A stretch of DNA of 64,000 nt from Saccharospirillum sp. Its GTDB lineage: Bacteria; Pseudomonadota; Gammaproteobacteria; Pseudomonadales; Natronospirillaceae. A program made the position numbers and the translations under genes. This document shows, in pieces, positions 54,144 through 63,416 of this stretch; position 1 is the stretch's first letter, and each line of letters begins with the position of its first letter. The notes beneath the pieces are model-generated. The model saw only the letters and a program-made list of their open reading frames with translations, searched no databases and had not been told where the DNA came from. The stretch is taken from assembly GCA_022565595.1 (NCBI GenBank), contig JAIUML010000024.1:1-64000 (forward strand), in the 5' to 3' direction.

Positions 54144-57100
54144 ATGCTGAAGACCCATGCCCGGCCACAGGAACGCCCGCACGCTGCAACGATCAGGCGG
54201 GCGAGCCAACGCCCGGGTCGGCACCACCCTCAGGTGCGTTCTCACCTGCTGGCGGTGCAGCAGAAGGCTGCTGAGGGGCCGGACAAGGCAGACACTCAAG
54301 GTTCGGTGAGCAGAGCAGCCGAGTCATCCGGTGCTCAGGTGACCGATGGGCCTGCCATCGGTAAGGAAGACTCGTTCTACGAGCAGGAGGCGGACCAGGT
54401 CGCTGCTCAGGTTGTGCAGCTCGAAGCGCAAAAAAGTCACAGTGAACCCGCGTTGATTGCCGACCCTTCGGCCGCTGGCGAGGGCATCCAGCGCCAGTGT
54501 GCGGACTGCGATGACGAGATCCAGCTCAAGGCCGAACCGGAACTGCAAGACGGCGACAGCGCCGAGGCTGAGCGCGTTCCTGTTGGTCTCTGGGTGCGCA
54601 TCAAGGGTCTTTTTTCGCGAGGCAGGCCGCTGCGTCAGCGCGATCAGCATGCTTTTGCCGATCATTTCGGGCATGATTTTTCGGGTACCCGCCTGCATAC
54701 CGACACAGAGTCCGCCACCCTCACCTCGGCATTGGGTGCGAAAGCTTTCACTTTTCGCAATCATGTGTTTTTTTCCAACGGCGCCTATGCCCCGGACCAG
54801 GCCAGTGGCCGTTTTCTTTTGGCACATGAGTTGACCCATGTGGTTCAGCAGGGCACCGCCTCACCTCTGGCGGATCACTTGCCGATACATGATTCGGTCA
54901 GCCCTCAGGTGCAACGGGGCGCCTGGGACAGCATCAAGAGCGCGGGTTCCAGTGCGGTGGGCTGGGTGGGTGATCGTGCCTCGGATGCACTGGATGTCGG
55001 CGCCGATGTCATCTGGGCAGCGGTCCGGGCGGTCGCCCCGCGACCGCTGATGAATTTGATCAATGCCGTGCGTGAAAAGGGCTTTTTTGGCTACATCAAG
55101 GAGATGATCAGCGAGGTTACCGATCGCATTCTTTCGGGCCTTGGGGATGGCAGCCCCACCTTGGGTGCACTGGTCACCCTTTTTTCCAAATTTGCCATCA
55201 ACATGACCGACATTGTCGCTGCGCTTTCGCAGGGGGATTGCGAGCCCCTGTTTGCGGCGTTGCGGCAGATGCGCGATGTGGTGGCACAACTGGCGGAATC
55301 GGCCTGGCAGGGCATTGTTGATTTCTTCACCCCCATAGGAGACTTTTTCTCCGAAGCCTGGGATCGGTTCGGCGCCCCGGTGCTGGATTGGCTGGGGGAA
55401 GTCGCCAGCAGCACCTGGGATTTCATCAGCGGATTGGGCGAGAAAATCTGGGAATGGACGCGACCGGTGGTGGATCGCATTCGCTCACTGGTTTCCGGTG
55501 CCTGGGAGTGGATTCAGGAGCAATTGGGCCTGGGTGGTGGTTCCAGCGAGGGCGGGTTGGTGAAATGGGTGCAGGATCAGGCCGCCAGTGCCTGGGGGCA
55601 GATCAAGGAGACTTTGCGTCCGGTGACCGATGGAATTGAGCGGGTAATGAACCGAGTTCGCGAGTTTCTACCCCTGACGGCCTTGTCTCGCTTGCAGGAG
55701 CGTATTGCCGAGTGGATGCAGGGTGTCAGCGAAATGGCTGCCGCCATGGACGATGGCGAAGGCGGCGATGTCGCCGACCAGCAGATCAGTCTGCGCGAAC
55801 AGATCTTGCCGGCGGTGTTGGCGCGCGTGCAAGCCTTTCGTGAGACGCTGAGTGAGACTGGAGGCTGGGTGGCTGAGCAGATCGGTAGCCTGGTCACACT
55901 TGGCCAGCAATGGCTGGGGCGACTGGCCGTGACACCCTTGCTCAGTGGCATCAGCAGCGCCTTCGACTGGCTACGCAGCGCAATAGATCGCGTCGGCACC
56001 TGGGCGCAAGAGGGCGTGCAGGGGCTCTTCAATTTAATCGGCAGTGGACTTGAGCGTTTGTCCCAATTCATTGAGCCGGTATTGAATGCCTTGCAGCGCA
56101 TCGTCTCGGTGGTGGGCGATTTGCTCGGGCGCCTGCCGGACTTTCTGCTTGGGCCCATCTGGTGGGTACTGCCGGAGTGCATCAAAAACCCGATCAAACA
56201 ATTTTTTATCGAGCAGATTCTCAGCCGCATACCGCTATTCCAGCAACTGGTGGCCGTGGGCGATTTGTGGGAGCGGGTGCGCGGCCTGGCGCTGCGGGTG
56301 TTGCAGCAGATTTTTGTCGACGGCAACCTGGCTGGGGCGGCATGGACGTTCTTCCGTGAAATGCTGAGTCTGATCGGTATTCCGGTGCAACTGGTCATCC
56401 AGATTGTGGCCAACGCAGCTCAGGCATTTGCCGATATTCTTATGGACCCGATCGGTTTTCTGGGCAATTTGTTACGCGCCATGTGGGAAGGCTGCTCACG
56501 TTTCTTCAGTGACATTCTCACCCATCTGTTCAATGGCGTGACCGGTTGGCTGTTCGGCCAAATTACCGAAGCCGGCCTGACGCCACCGGACATTACCAGC
56601 TTCCGCTCGGTATTGAATTTTTTGTTCGAAGTGCTGGGCCTGACGGTCGAAAACCTCTGGAACCGCCTGGCCGAACAGGTTGGCCGGCCCATTGTTGATC
56701 GCATTCGCGTTGCCATCGAATTTGCCCAGGGGGCCTGGAGTTGGGTGCAGGTGGCTGTTACCGAAGGATTGCCAGGTTTGTGGCGCCTGATACAGGAACA
56801 GCTTACTGGTTTGTGGGATACAGTGTTGGGCGCGGTAGTCACCTGGGTCAATACTGCCATCATCACCACCGCTTCGCGCTGGCTGCTCAGCCTGCTGGAT
56901 GTCTCCGGCATTACTCCGGTCATCAATGCCCTCATTGCCATCTATAACGCCATTGAGTCCTTTATGGAATACCTCAATGAGATGTTGGCCATTGTCTCCA
57001 CCGTGACCCTGGGCATCGCCGACATCGCCCGGGGCGCCATCGATACGGCGGCGAATTTTCTGGTCGATGCGCTCGCCAGCAGCCTGCCCATAGTGATCGG

Positions 57101-58823
57101 TTTCCTCGCCAATCAATTCGGGTTAGGCCGGCTCGGTAGCCGCATCGCCGAACTGGTCGAAAGCCTGCGTGAGCGCGTCAACGCGGCCATTGACTGGATC
57201 ATCAGCACGGCGCTGCGAGTGGGGCAGGGCTTTATCGACATGCTGCGCTCAGGGGTAGAGATGGTGCGCAACTGGTGGCAGCAGCGCAAGGAATTTACCG
57301 ACAGTGCTGGAGAGCAGCACGAACTCTTTTTCCGGGATGCCACCAGCGACCTGATGGTTGCCAGCACACCCAGCCCGGTCGGAGTTTTCTTGAACCAGTT
57401 GGTGATCGCAGAAGACGATCCACAGAAAACGCAGAAAGAACGCCATAAACAAAACGCTCAAACAAAACTGGATGCCATTCACGCTCTGAAGCGTGCTCTG
57501 AATACCGCCAGTCGCAGCGGCGAAGATACCAGTAACGATCAGGCCCGCCTGAACACCCTGTTCGACGAACTGGCTACCGAACTGACCCCTTTGATGGTAC
57601 CCACCGCAGGCAGCAGTGAACGTGTTCCCAGCCCGCTTATCCTGGCCACACTGGACGAAAATCCCGTGCCAATGCCACGCACATCCGAAGAGGAAAGCGC
57701 TGACCTGAATGCAGCCCAGCAACTGGTACTACTGGCGCAGGAGCGGGCTGATGGCACCGAAGAACTGGCTGGTTGGTTCGAGCGCATTCGTCTGCGCATG
57801 GCATTGGAAGAGGTGAGCTATGTTGAACAGAACGACCGCATCGAAGTCAAACTGCGCGCCAACCAGGAGCAACGAGTCAGCGTTTCGGAAGCCATACGCG
57901 GGCAAAATCCCGGTGTGAACCTGAGCAACGAGATACGCTACCAGACCGGCTCGGCCGGTGGCGATACCGTCGGTATTACAATGGAAGCCTCGAACCTCGG
58001 CCCTAGTCACCCGAGGGGCTCGGAACCGAACAGCAGTGCCCTCGCCGATGTGATGAGCCGTCTGGTTACCAACCCCAGCGCTCGCAACCCGTCCAAATAC
58101 ATCAAGGGTCGTCTGCTCAACCACCACATCGGCGGGCCTGGCACAGCCGAAAACCTTTTTCCCATTACCGCCGAAGCCAACAGCGCCCATGTTCATCAAG
58201 TGGAAAACACCGTCAAGGATTGGGTAGATACCCGGCTGCACTGGGTGTACTACAAAGTGCAGGTCCAGGGCATCCGCGAACAACTGGACCAGCCCGGGCG
58301 CCATCCGGACAACCAGATCAATGCCAACTTCGTCTGCAACGCTTACGTGAAGAAAACCGACGGCACTCGCCTCGATGAATTTACCCGTACCATCCAATCG
58401 GTTTACGTCAAAGACGCTGGAGAAAGCCACGAAAACCCAAACCAGGATCGGCGCGGCGAACGGACTGACAACGCCGGAAAAACGCCAGATGAGGAACTCC
58501 TTGGTGGCCGTCAATTTGAAGGCGAAATCCTCACCCAGGAGAGCAGCGGCGGCCCGTACCGTCTGGACCCCGGACTCTACAGCACCCTCAGCAGCCTGGG
58601 CAGCACCCGGGCCAACGCCGCCCGAGTACAAACGACCCTCACCGACCCCGATAACGCCATCAGCAGCATCGGCACTGGCCGAGTCAGCACCCTGCTGCTC
58701 GCCTGGCAGGATTACCATCGCGGCGACCTCACCAGCCGGCTGTCGTCTACCGAGAAATCCAACCTCACCATCGTTAATCGCCATGCCGGTGACATAGCTG
58801 AAGTCATTCGCGGTATTACTTAA
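54144..58823 (+). CDS. DUF4157 giant protein, candidate tape measure and cargo of the eCIS
   Basis: 1559 aa. N-terminal 140 residues are polar, with the eCIS motifs FYEQEADQVAAQVV (about 74-87) and IQRQCADCDDEIQLK (about 113-127). DUF4157 follows at about 165-235: HAFADHFGHDFSGTRLHTD and an intact HExxH in AHELTHVVQQG. Residues about 255-1070 are a repetitive run of Trp/Ile/Phe-rich amphipathic helices (DFFSEAWDRFGAPVLDWLGE, KIWEWTRPVVDRIRSLV), similar to phage tape-measure repeats. The C-terminal part (about 1310-1440) has LLNHHIGGPGTAENLFPIT and VHQVENTVKDWVD, resembling non-specific nuclease domains, although the usual GH dipeptide is GR here. Last gene of the cluster; toxin role inferred. 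Confidence 0.8.
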   Translation: MLKTHARPQERPHAATIRRASQRPGRHHPQVRSHLLAVQQKAAEGPDKADTQGSVSRAAESSGAQVTDGPAIGKEDSFYEQEADQVAAQVVQLEAQKSHSEPALIADPSAAGEGIQRQCADCDDEIQLKAEPELQDGDSAEAERVPVGLWVRIKGLFSRGRPLRQRDQHAFADHFGHDFSGTRLHTDTESATLTSALGAKAFTFRNHVFFSNGAYAPDQASGRFLLAHELTHVVQQGTASPLADHLPIHDSVSPQVQRGAWDSIKSAGSSAVGWVGDRASDALDVGADVIWAAVRAVAPRPLMNLINAVREKGFFGYIKEMISEVTDRILSGLGDGSPTLGALVTLFSKFAINMTDIVAALSQGDCEPLFAALRQMRDVVAQLAESAWQGIVDFFTPIGDFFSEAWDRFGAPVLDWLGEVASSTWDFISGLGEKIWEWTRPVVDRIRSLVSGAWEWIQEQLGLGGGSSEGGLVKWVQDQAASAWGQIKETLRPVTDGIERVMNRVREFLPLTALSRLQERIAEWMQGVSEMAAAMDDGEGGDVADQQISLREQILPAVLARVQAFRETLSETGGWVAEQIGSLVTLGQQWLGRLAVTPLLSGISSAFDWLRSAIDRVGTWAQEGVQGLFNLIGSGLERLSQFIEPVLNALQRIVSVVGDLLGRLPDFLLGPIWWVLPECIKNPIKQFFIEQILSRIPLFQQLVAVGDLWERVRGLALRVLQQIFVDGNLAGAAWTFFREMLSLIGIPVQLVIQIVANAAQAFADILMDPIGFLGNLLRAMWEGCSRFFSDILTHLFNGVTGWLFGQITEAGLTPPDITSFRSVLNFLFEVLGLTVENLWNRLAEQVGRPIVDRIRVAIEFAQGAWSWVQVAVTEGLPGLWRLIQEQLTGLWDTVLGAVVTWVNTAIITTASRWLLSLLDVSGITPVINALIAIYNAIESFMEYLNEMLAIVSTVTLGIADIARGAIDTAANFLVDALASSLPIVIGFLANQFGLGRLGSRIAELVESLRERVNAAIDWIISTALRVGQGFIDMLRSGVEMVRNWWQQRKEFTDSAGEQHELFFRDATSDLMVASTPSPVGVFLNQLVIAEDDPQKTQKERHKQNAQTKLDAIHALKRALNTASRSGEDTSNDQARLNTLFDELATELTPLMVPTAGSSERVPSPLILATLDENPVPMPRTSEEESADLNAAQQLVLLAQERADGTEELAGWFERIRLRMALEEVSYVEQNDRIEVKLRANQEQRVSVSEAIRGQNPGVNLSNEIRYQTGSAGGDTVGITMEASNLGPSHPRGSEPNSSALADVMSRLVTNPSARNPSKYIKGRLLNHHIGGPGTAENLFPITAEANSAHVHQVENTVKDWVDTRLHWVYYKVQVQGIREQLDQPGRHPDNQINANFVCNAYVKKTDGTRLDEFTRTIQSVYVKDAGESHENPNQDRRGERTDNAGKTPDEELLGGRQFEGEILTQESSGGPYRLDPGLYSTLSSLGSTRANAARVQTTLTDPDNAISSIGTGRVSTLLLAWQDYHRGDLTSRLSSTEKSNLTIVNRHAGDIAEVIRGIT

Positions 58824-58856
58824 GCAAAAAGTTGCATAGGAGACTAGCGCCAGATG

Positions 58857-58950
58857 CCGGGTGGGCTCACCCGGGGTAGTCTGCAGCCTGGATGGCTGCA
58901 GTCTAGGCCCCATGGATGGGTTAACGCCGACCCCGAGGGAGCCCACCCGG
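58857..58950. repeat. Intergenic multi-hairpin repeat element (copy C)
   Basis: Outer arms CCGGGTGGGCTC (58857-58868) and GAGCCCACCCGG (58939-58950); inner perfect hairpin CTGCAGCC-TGGAT-GGCTGCAG (58881-58901), then TCTAGGC, a CCCAT-GG-ATGGG hairpin, and ACGCCGACCCC. Same plan as copy B. It directly follows the DUF4157 gene and may serve as the 3' end of the operon transcript. Confidence 0.8.
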
Positions 58951-59084
58951 TAGCTGGTGCGGGTTGTGCCTTATAAGGAAAAGTAAGGAAGGCTATACCT
59001 GACGCCACTCAATGAAATCTCCCTCATTTTGAGATAGCCTGTATCCATGGAATCTCTATACCGACCCTGACCCAAGGAAACCGA

Positions 59085-60716
59085 ATGACCCTGCTACAAT
59101 TCATGACCGCCGCCATGCCGGTCCTGAGTGTCTTTATTCTGCTCGTCATCCTTAGAATGCCCGCCACCCGCGCCATGCCGCTGAGCCTGCTGGTGAGCGC
59201 CCTGATGGCCTGGGGCATCTGGCAGATGCCGGCCATTCAGATCAGCGCCGCCATGGTCGAAGGCCTGATGATCGCCACCACCATCGTCTGGATCGTCTTC
59301 GGCGCCATTCTATTGTTGAACGTGCTGCGCGAGACCGGTGCCATCGACGTCATTCGGGCCGGTTTTTCCGGTGTTTCCCCCGACCGCCGCGTTCAGGTCA
59401 TCATCATCGCCTGGCTGTTTGGCAGTTTTCTTGAAGGTGCCAGCGGTTTTGGTACGCCGGCAGCCATAGGTGCGCCTTTGTTGGTGGCCCTTGGTTTTCC
59501 GCCGTTGGCGGCGGTGGTGCTGGCGTTGGTGGCCGATTCCAGTTCGGTCTCTTTCGGTGCCGTGGGCACGCCCGTCATTGTTGGTATGGGGCAGGGCTTG
59601 AGCGGCGCCTCCGAGGAGATGGTGCAAAGCATTGCCATGACAGGCATTGGTATCGACATCTTTGTCGCATCCTTTTTACCCCTGATCATGGTCATGATTC
59701 TGACCCGCTTTTTTGGCAGCGAAAAATCCTTCAAGCCCGCCATCGCCATGATTCCTTTCGCGGTGGCAGCCGGCTTGTCCTTTACCTTGCCCGCCTATCT
59801 GGTGGCCTGGTTGTTGGGGCCAGAGTTCCCCTCCATTCTGGGCGCACTTTTCGGGTTGGCGTTGATGAGTACCCTGGCACGCAACAACATCCTGGTGCCA
59901 AAAACGGCCTGGTATTTTTCAGCCGAGGACAAGGCGACAGCCGAAGCCGCATTGGAGAAGCTGGCGCAAGATACCGATAAGGCCCCAGGGTTGTCTTTGT
60001 TGCGGGCCTGGTCACCCTATTTACTAGTGGCGACTCTGCTGGTGGCGACCCGAGTCGAGTTCTTGCCGCTCAAAGCCTGGATGAATTCCGTGGTGGTGGC
60101 CTGGTCGAACATCTTCGCCACCGAGGTGTCGGCCTCTTTTGCACCGCTTTATCTGCCAGGTACGCTCTTTGCCATAACTGCCGTAGCTGCTGCCTATATT
60201 CAACGTGGCCACTGGTCTCAGGTGACCACGGCCTTTTCGAGAAGCGCCCGAACACTGGTGCCTACCGTCATTGCTTTGGCTACGGCCGTACCCATGGTGC
60301 GCATCTTTTTGCAATCCGATGTGAATGCACTTGGGCTTCAGGCCATGCCGCTGGAACTGGCAAGCCTGGCAGCCGAGCACCTGGCGGGTCAGTGGCTTTT
60401 TGTGGCGCCATTGATCGGCGCCCTGGGCTCCTTTATCGCAGGTTCTGCCACCTTCTCCAACATGATGTTCGCTTCCTTCCAGCAAGCCGTTGCCGTGCAA
60501 ACCGGTCTGCCGGAAACCCTGGTGCTGGGCCTGCAACTGCTCGGTGCCAATGCCGGCAACATGATCTGCGTCGTCAACGTTGTCGCCGCCTGCAGCGTGG
60601 TCAACCTGACCGGGCGTGAAGGTGAAGTCATTCGCTTCACCCTGGTGCCCATGCTCTACTACAGCCTGATGGCCGGACTGGTAGCGACCCTTTCTCTGGC
60701 CTTTGCTCTATACTGA
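59085..60716 (+). CDS. lctP: L-lactate permease
   Basis: 543 aa inner-membrane protein, the length of LldP/GlcA-type transporters. Carries lactate or glycolate with protons. Family blocks are [20 protein letters not shown], then SFGAVGTPV and the C-terminal [20 protein letters not shown] with [16 protein letters not shown]. About 12-14 hydrophobic segments. Stands alone; no lactate dehydrogenase gene is adjacent in the window. Confidence 0.93.
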   Translation: MTLLQFMTAAMPVLSVFILLVILRMPATRAMPLSLLVSALMAWGIWQMPAIQISAAMVEGLMIATTIVWIVFGAILLLNVLRETGAIDVIRAGFSGVSPDRRVQVIIIAWLFGSFLEGASGFGTPAAIGAPLLVALGFPPLAAVVLALVADSSSVSFGAVGTPVIVGMGQGLSGASEEMVQSIAMTGIGIDIFVASFLPLIMVMILTRFFGSEKSFKPAIAMIPFAVAAGLSFTLPAYLVAWLLGPEFPSILGALFGLALMSTLARNNILVPKTAWYFSAEDKATAEAALEKLAQDTDKAPGLSLLRAWSPYLLVATLLVATRVEFLPLKAWMNSVVVAWSNIFATEVSASFAPLYLPGTLFAITAVAAAYIQRGHWSQVTTAFSRSARTLVPTVIALATAVPMVRIFLQSDVNALGLQAMPLELASLAAEHLAGQWLFVAPLIGALGSFIAGSATFSNMMFASFQQAVAVQTGLPETLVLGLQLLGANAGNMICVVNVVAACSVVNLTGREGEVIRFTLVPMLYYSLMAGLVATLSLAFALY

Positions 60717-60747
60717 CCAGATGAGCCGCTGCTGAGAAGGAGGCGCC

Positions 60748-61041
60748 ATGGGCTTCAAGCTGGAAATGGGGGCGCGCCAGAACACAAGTCGTGTCAGCGC
60801 TATCCTGGGAGGCCTCACCTGTTTCACCCTGGGCGGATTCAGCGTCTATATTCTGATGGGCGGTGGCGAACTGGTGGCGGGCATCCCCTTTTTGTCGAGA
60901 GCAGCGAACGAATTCATCGGCCGCGCCATCGCTGGCGTCAGTGGGGTGTTCTGCTTCGCGCTGGGCAGCTACGCGTTTTATGAGGCGAGGGTCCTGCATA
61001 GCGAGCAGTCGGAGGGGAGGGGTAGCAATGGCGGATCATGA
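60748..61041 (+). CDS. Small hypothetical membrane protein
   Basis: 97 aa with GAAGGAGG before the start. Two hydrophobic segments: AILGGLTCFTLGGFSVYILM and AGVSGVFCFALGSYAFYEA. Its last 14 bases overlap the start of the GrpB-family gene, so both are real and coupled. No family recognised. Confidence 0.7.
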   Translation: MGFKLEMGARQNTSRVSAILGGLTCFTLGGFSVYILMGGGELVAGIPFLSRAANEFIGRAIAGVSGVFCFALGSYAFYEARVLHSEQSEGRGSNGGS

Positions 61042-61585
61042 GCAACAAGTGCATCGCGCACTGGCTGAAACGGTAGAACTGGTTCCCTATAACAAGGAAT
61101 GGCCACTCGACTTCAACGACGAGCAAGTGCTGTTGCGTAACTTGCTGCCTAAAGATGTCATAGGTCGAATTGAGCACTTTGGCAGTACCGCTGTACCGGG
61201 GCTTTCTGCCAAGCCCATCATCGATATGCTGATTGAAGTGCCATCATTGCAAATGGTGCCAACTCGGATAGCGCCTATCCTCACAGAATACAATTACGAA
61301 TATTTCTGGCGCGCCGCCTGGTATGATGCCAACCTGCCTGCCTACTGTTGGTTTATCAAACGCAACAACGAGGGCGAGCGCACTCATCATTTGCACTTCC
61401 TGGAACCGGATGCCGAAGAGTGGGAGAGGCTGCTCTTCAGGGATTATCTGAGAGAGAATCCTGAAGCAGCAAAGGAATATGAGAGCATCAAGCGGGCGGC
61501 CATTGCCCGCTTCGGAGACGACCGACTCGCTTACGCTGAAGCGAAGTCGGCCTTTATCGAGAAGATTATGGCGTTGGTTGCCTGA
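61028..61585 (+). CDS. GrpB/UPF0157 nucleotidyltransferase-like protein
   Basis: 185 aa from ATG 61028 with GGAGGGG upstream. VELVPYNKEWPLDF, then IEHFGSTAVPGLSAKPIIDM with the nucleotidyltransferase-type acidic pair, and HHLHFLEPDAEEWERLLFRDYL are the GrpB family pattern. Activity in this family is poorly defined. Confidence 0.9.
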   Translation: MADHEQQVHRALAETVELVPYNKEWPLDFNDEQVLLRNLLPKDVIGRIEHFGSTAVPGLSAKPIIDMLIEVPSLQMVPTRIAPILTEYNYEYFWRAAWYDANLPAYCWFIKRNNEGERTHHLHFLEPDAEEWERLLFRDYLRENPEAAKEYESIKRAAIARFGDDRLAYAEAKSAFIEKIMALVA

Positions 61586-61588
61586 CGG

Positions 61589-63400
61589 TCAGGCATACAA
61601 GCCTTCAATCAGATCCTGGTATTGGGATTCCACCTTCTTGCGTCGCACCTTCATGGTGGCGGTCACTTCACCGTCGTCGTGATCCAGCTCCTTGGTCAGC
61701 AAATGGAACTTCTTGATCTGTTCCACACTGGCCAACTGAGCGTTGCCCTTGTCGACTTCCTGCTGTACCAGCTCTCTTACCTGAGCGTTCTCGGCGAGAG
61801 ACTTGAAGGTTGTGTAGGAAATGTCTTCCCGTTCCGCCCAGCTGGCCACGGTGTCGTAGTCGATCTGAATCAGCGCGACGACATATTTTTTCTGATCCCC
61901 TACGATGATGCACTCCTTGATAAAGGGGCTCGCCTTCATGGTGTTTTCGATCACACTCGGCGAAAGGTTCTTGCCCCCGGCGGTGATGATGATGTCTTTC
62001 TTTCGGTCAACAATGGTGAACGATTGGTCACTGTGTTGTTGTGCGACATCGCCGGTGTGCAACCAGCCATCGACAATGGTCTCGCGCGTGGCGTCGTCGT
62101 TCTTGTAATACCCCTTGAAGACCACCGGGCCTTTTACCAGCAATTCGCCGTCTTCGGCAACCTTTGCCTCCAGCCCGGTAATGGGGCGACCGATACGGCC
62201 TTCACAACGCAAATCCACCGGCTGCATGGTCGCCGCACCCGTTGTCTCGGTCATCCCCCAGATCTCGACCAGGGGCACACCCATGCCACGGAACAGCGCC
62301 AACAAGCCAGGCGAGATCGGGGCTGCAGCGGTCATGGCGATCCGACATCGCGCCAGGCCCAGGTAGCCGAGAACCGGGCGGTATACCAGAAACCGCCAGA
62401 AATTGTATTCCAGTTTCTGATTGGTCGACCAGTCACTCGGTGGCAGCTTGCCGCGTTCGGAGGCCGACTGCATGGCCTTCAACAACAGCGCACGCCTCAC
62501 TTTGCCAGTACGTCCAGCCAACACCACCAGCTCAGACTGCATTTTTTCCCAGATGCGAGGCACACCAAAAAACATCTGCGGTGAAATTTCCTGCAAATCG
62601 GTGCGAATGGTGCGCAGACTTTCGCCAAAGTTCACCACCATGCGACGCGCCATCGCATTCATGGTGCTGAACGCTTGTTCGGCCACATGGCACAGAGGCA
62701 GGTAGGACAGCACATTCTCGCCTGCAGTCGACGGTACGGCATCCCAGAGCAATGCCATCTGCGCCCAGATGTTCTCGAACGAAATCATCGCCGCCTTGGG
62801 CAGGCCAGTAGAGCCTGAAGTAAAAACAACCAGAGCCGTATCGTCCGGCTTTTGTTCCGCCAATCGTTGTGGAATGCGGTCGGGTTGCTTCTGCAAGGTT
62901 TCAGCGCCCAACTCGATCAAGGCATCCAGGCTCATCCACAAGGACGCATCGTAGCCTTGCAAGCCTTTTGGATCGAACACCACGATGTGCTCAAGCAGCG
63001 GAAGCTGATCGCGTATCTGCAACACCTTGTCGACCTGCTCCTGGTCTTCACAGAATGCCACTTTGCAATCCGCGCTCTTGAGAAGATAGACCACCTCAGA
63101 CGCCGGGCTGGTCGGGTACACACCACAGGTCACCGCCCCTGCTGAGTTGATGCCCAGTTGCGTCAGAATCCACTCCTGGCGATTTTCGGAAATAATGCCC
63201 AGATGATCGCGCGGTTGAATGCCCAACTCGATCAAGCCCGAAGCAATGGCATGGGTTTTATCTCTGTACCCCTTCCAGGTGGTTTCCTGCCAGACACCGT
63301 ATTCTTTTTGCCGCATCGCTATGTCATCCGGAAACTCCTCCGCATGGCGCTGCAACAACTGCGTCAGACTGATGTAACCCTGTTCACGAAAATTGGCCAT
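61589..63400 (-). CDS. AMP-forming long-chain acyl-CoA synthetase
   Basis: 603 aa. Activates a carboxylic acid to its CoA thioester. AMP-binding motif TALVVFTSGSTGLPKAAMIS near 175-195, EIWGMTETTGAATMQPVD near 385-402, and DGWLHTGDVAQQHSD near 440-454, all intact. Closely resembles the FadD15-type enzymes found next to Liv-type ABC transporters. It follows the LivF-like gene by 16 bases, so the acid activated is probably the one imported. Confidence 0.93.
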   Translation of the reverse strand: MANFREQGYISLTQLLQRHAEEFPDDIAMRQKEYGVWQETTWKGYRDKTHAIASGLIELGIQPRDHLGIISENRQEWILTQLGINSAGAVTCGVYPTSPASEVVYLLKSADCKVAFCEDQEQVDKVLQIRDQLPLLEHIVVFDPKGLQGYDASLWMSLDALIELGAETLQKQPDRIPQRLAEQKPDDTALVVFTSGSTGLPKAAMISFENIWAQMALLWDAVPSTAGENVLSYLPLCHVAEQAFSTMNAMARRMVVNFGESLRTIRTDLQEISPQMFFGVPRIWEKMQSELVVLAGRTGKVRRALLLKAMQSASERGKLPPSDWSTNQKLEYNFWRFLVYRPVLGYLGLARCRIAMTAAAPISPGLLALFRGMGVPLVEIWGMTETTGAATMQPVDLRCEGRIGRPITGLEAKVAEDGELLVKGPVVFKGYYKNDDATRETIVDGWLHTGDVAQQHSDQSFTIVDRKKDIIITAGGKNLSPSVIENTMKASPFIKECIIVGDQKKYVVALIQIDYDTVASWAEREDISYTTFKSLAENAQVRELVQQEVDKGNAQLASVEQIKKFHLLTKELDHDDGEVTATMKVRRKKVESQYQDLIEGLYA

Positions 63401-63416
63401 AGACCTGGTTCTCCCA

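Noticed and set aside
33796-58823. Prophage or type VI secretion system
   Set aside because: No capsid, terminase, lysis, integrase or TssJLM membrane-complex genes; AAA+ ATPase, DUF4255 and DUF4157 genes are the marks of an extracellular contractile injection system.
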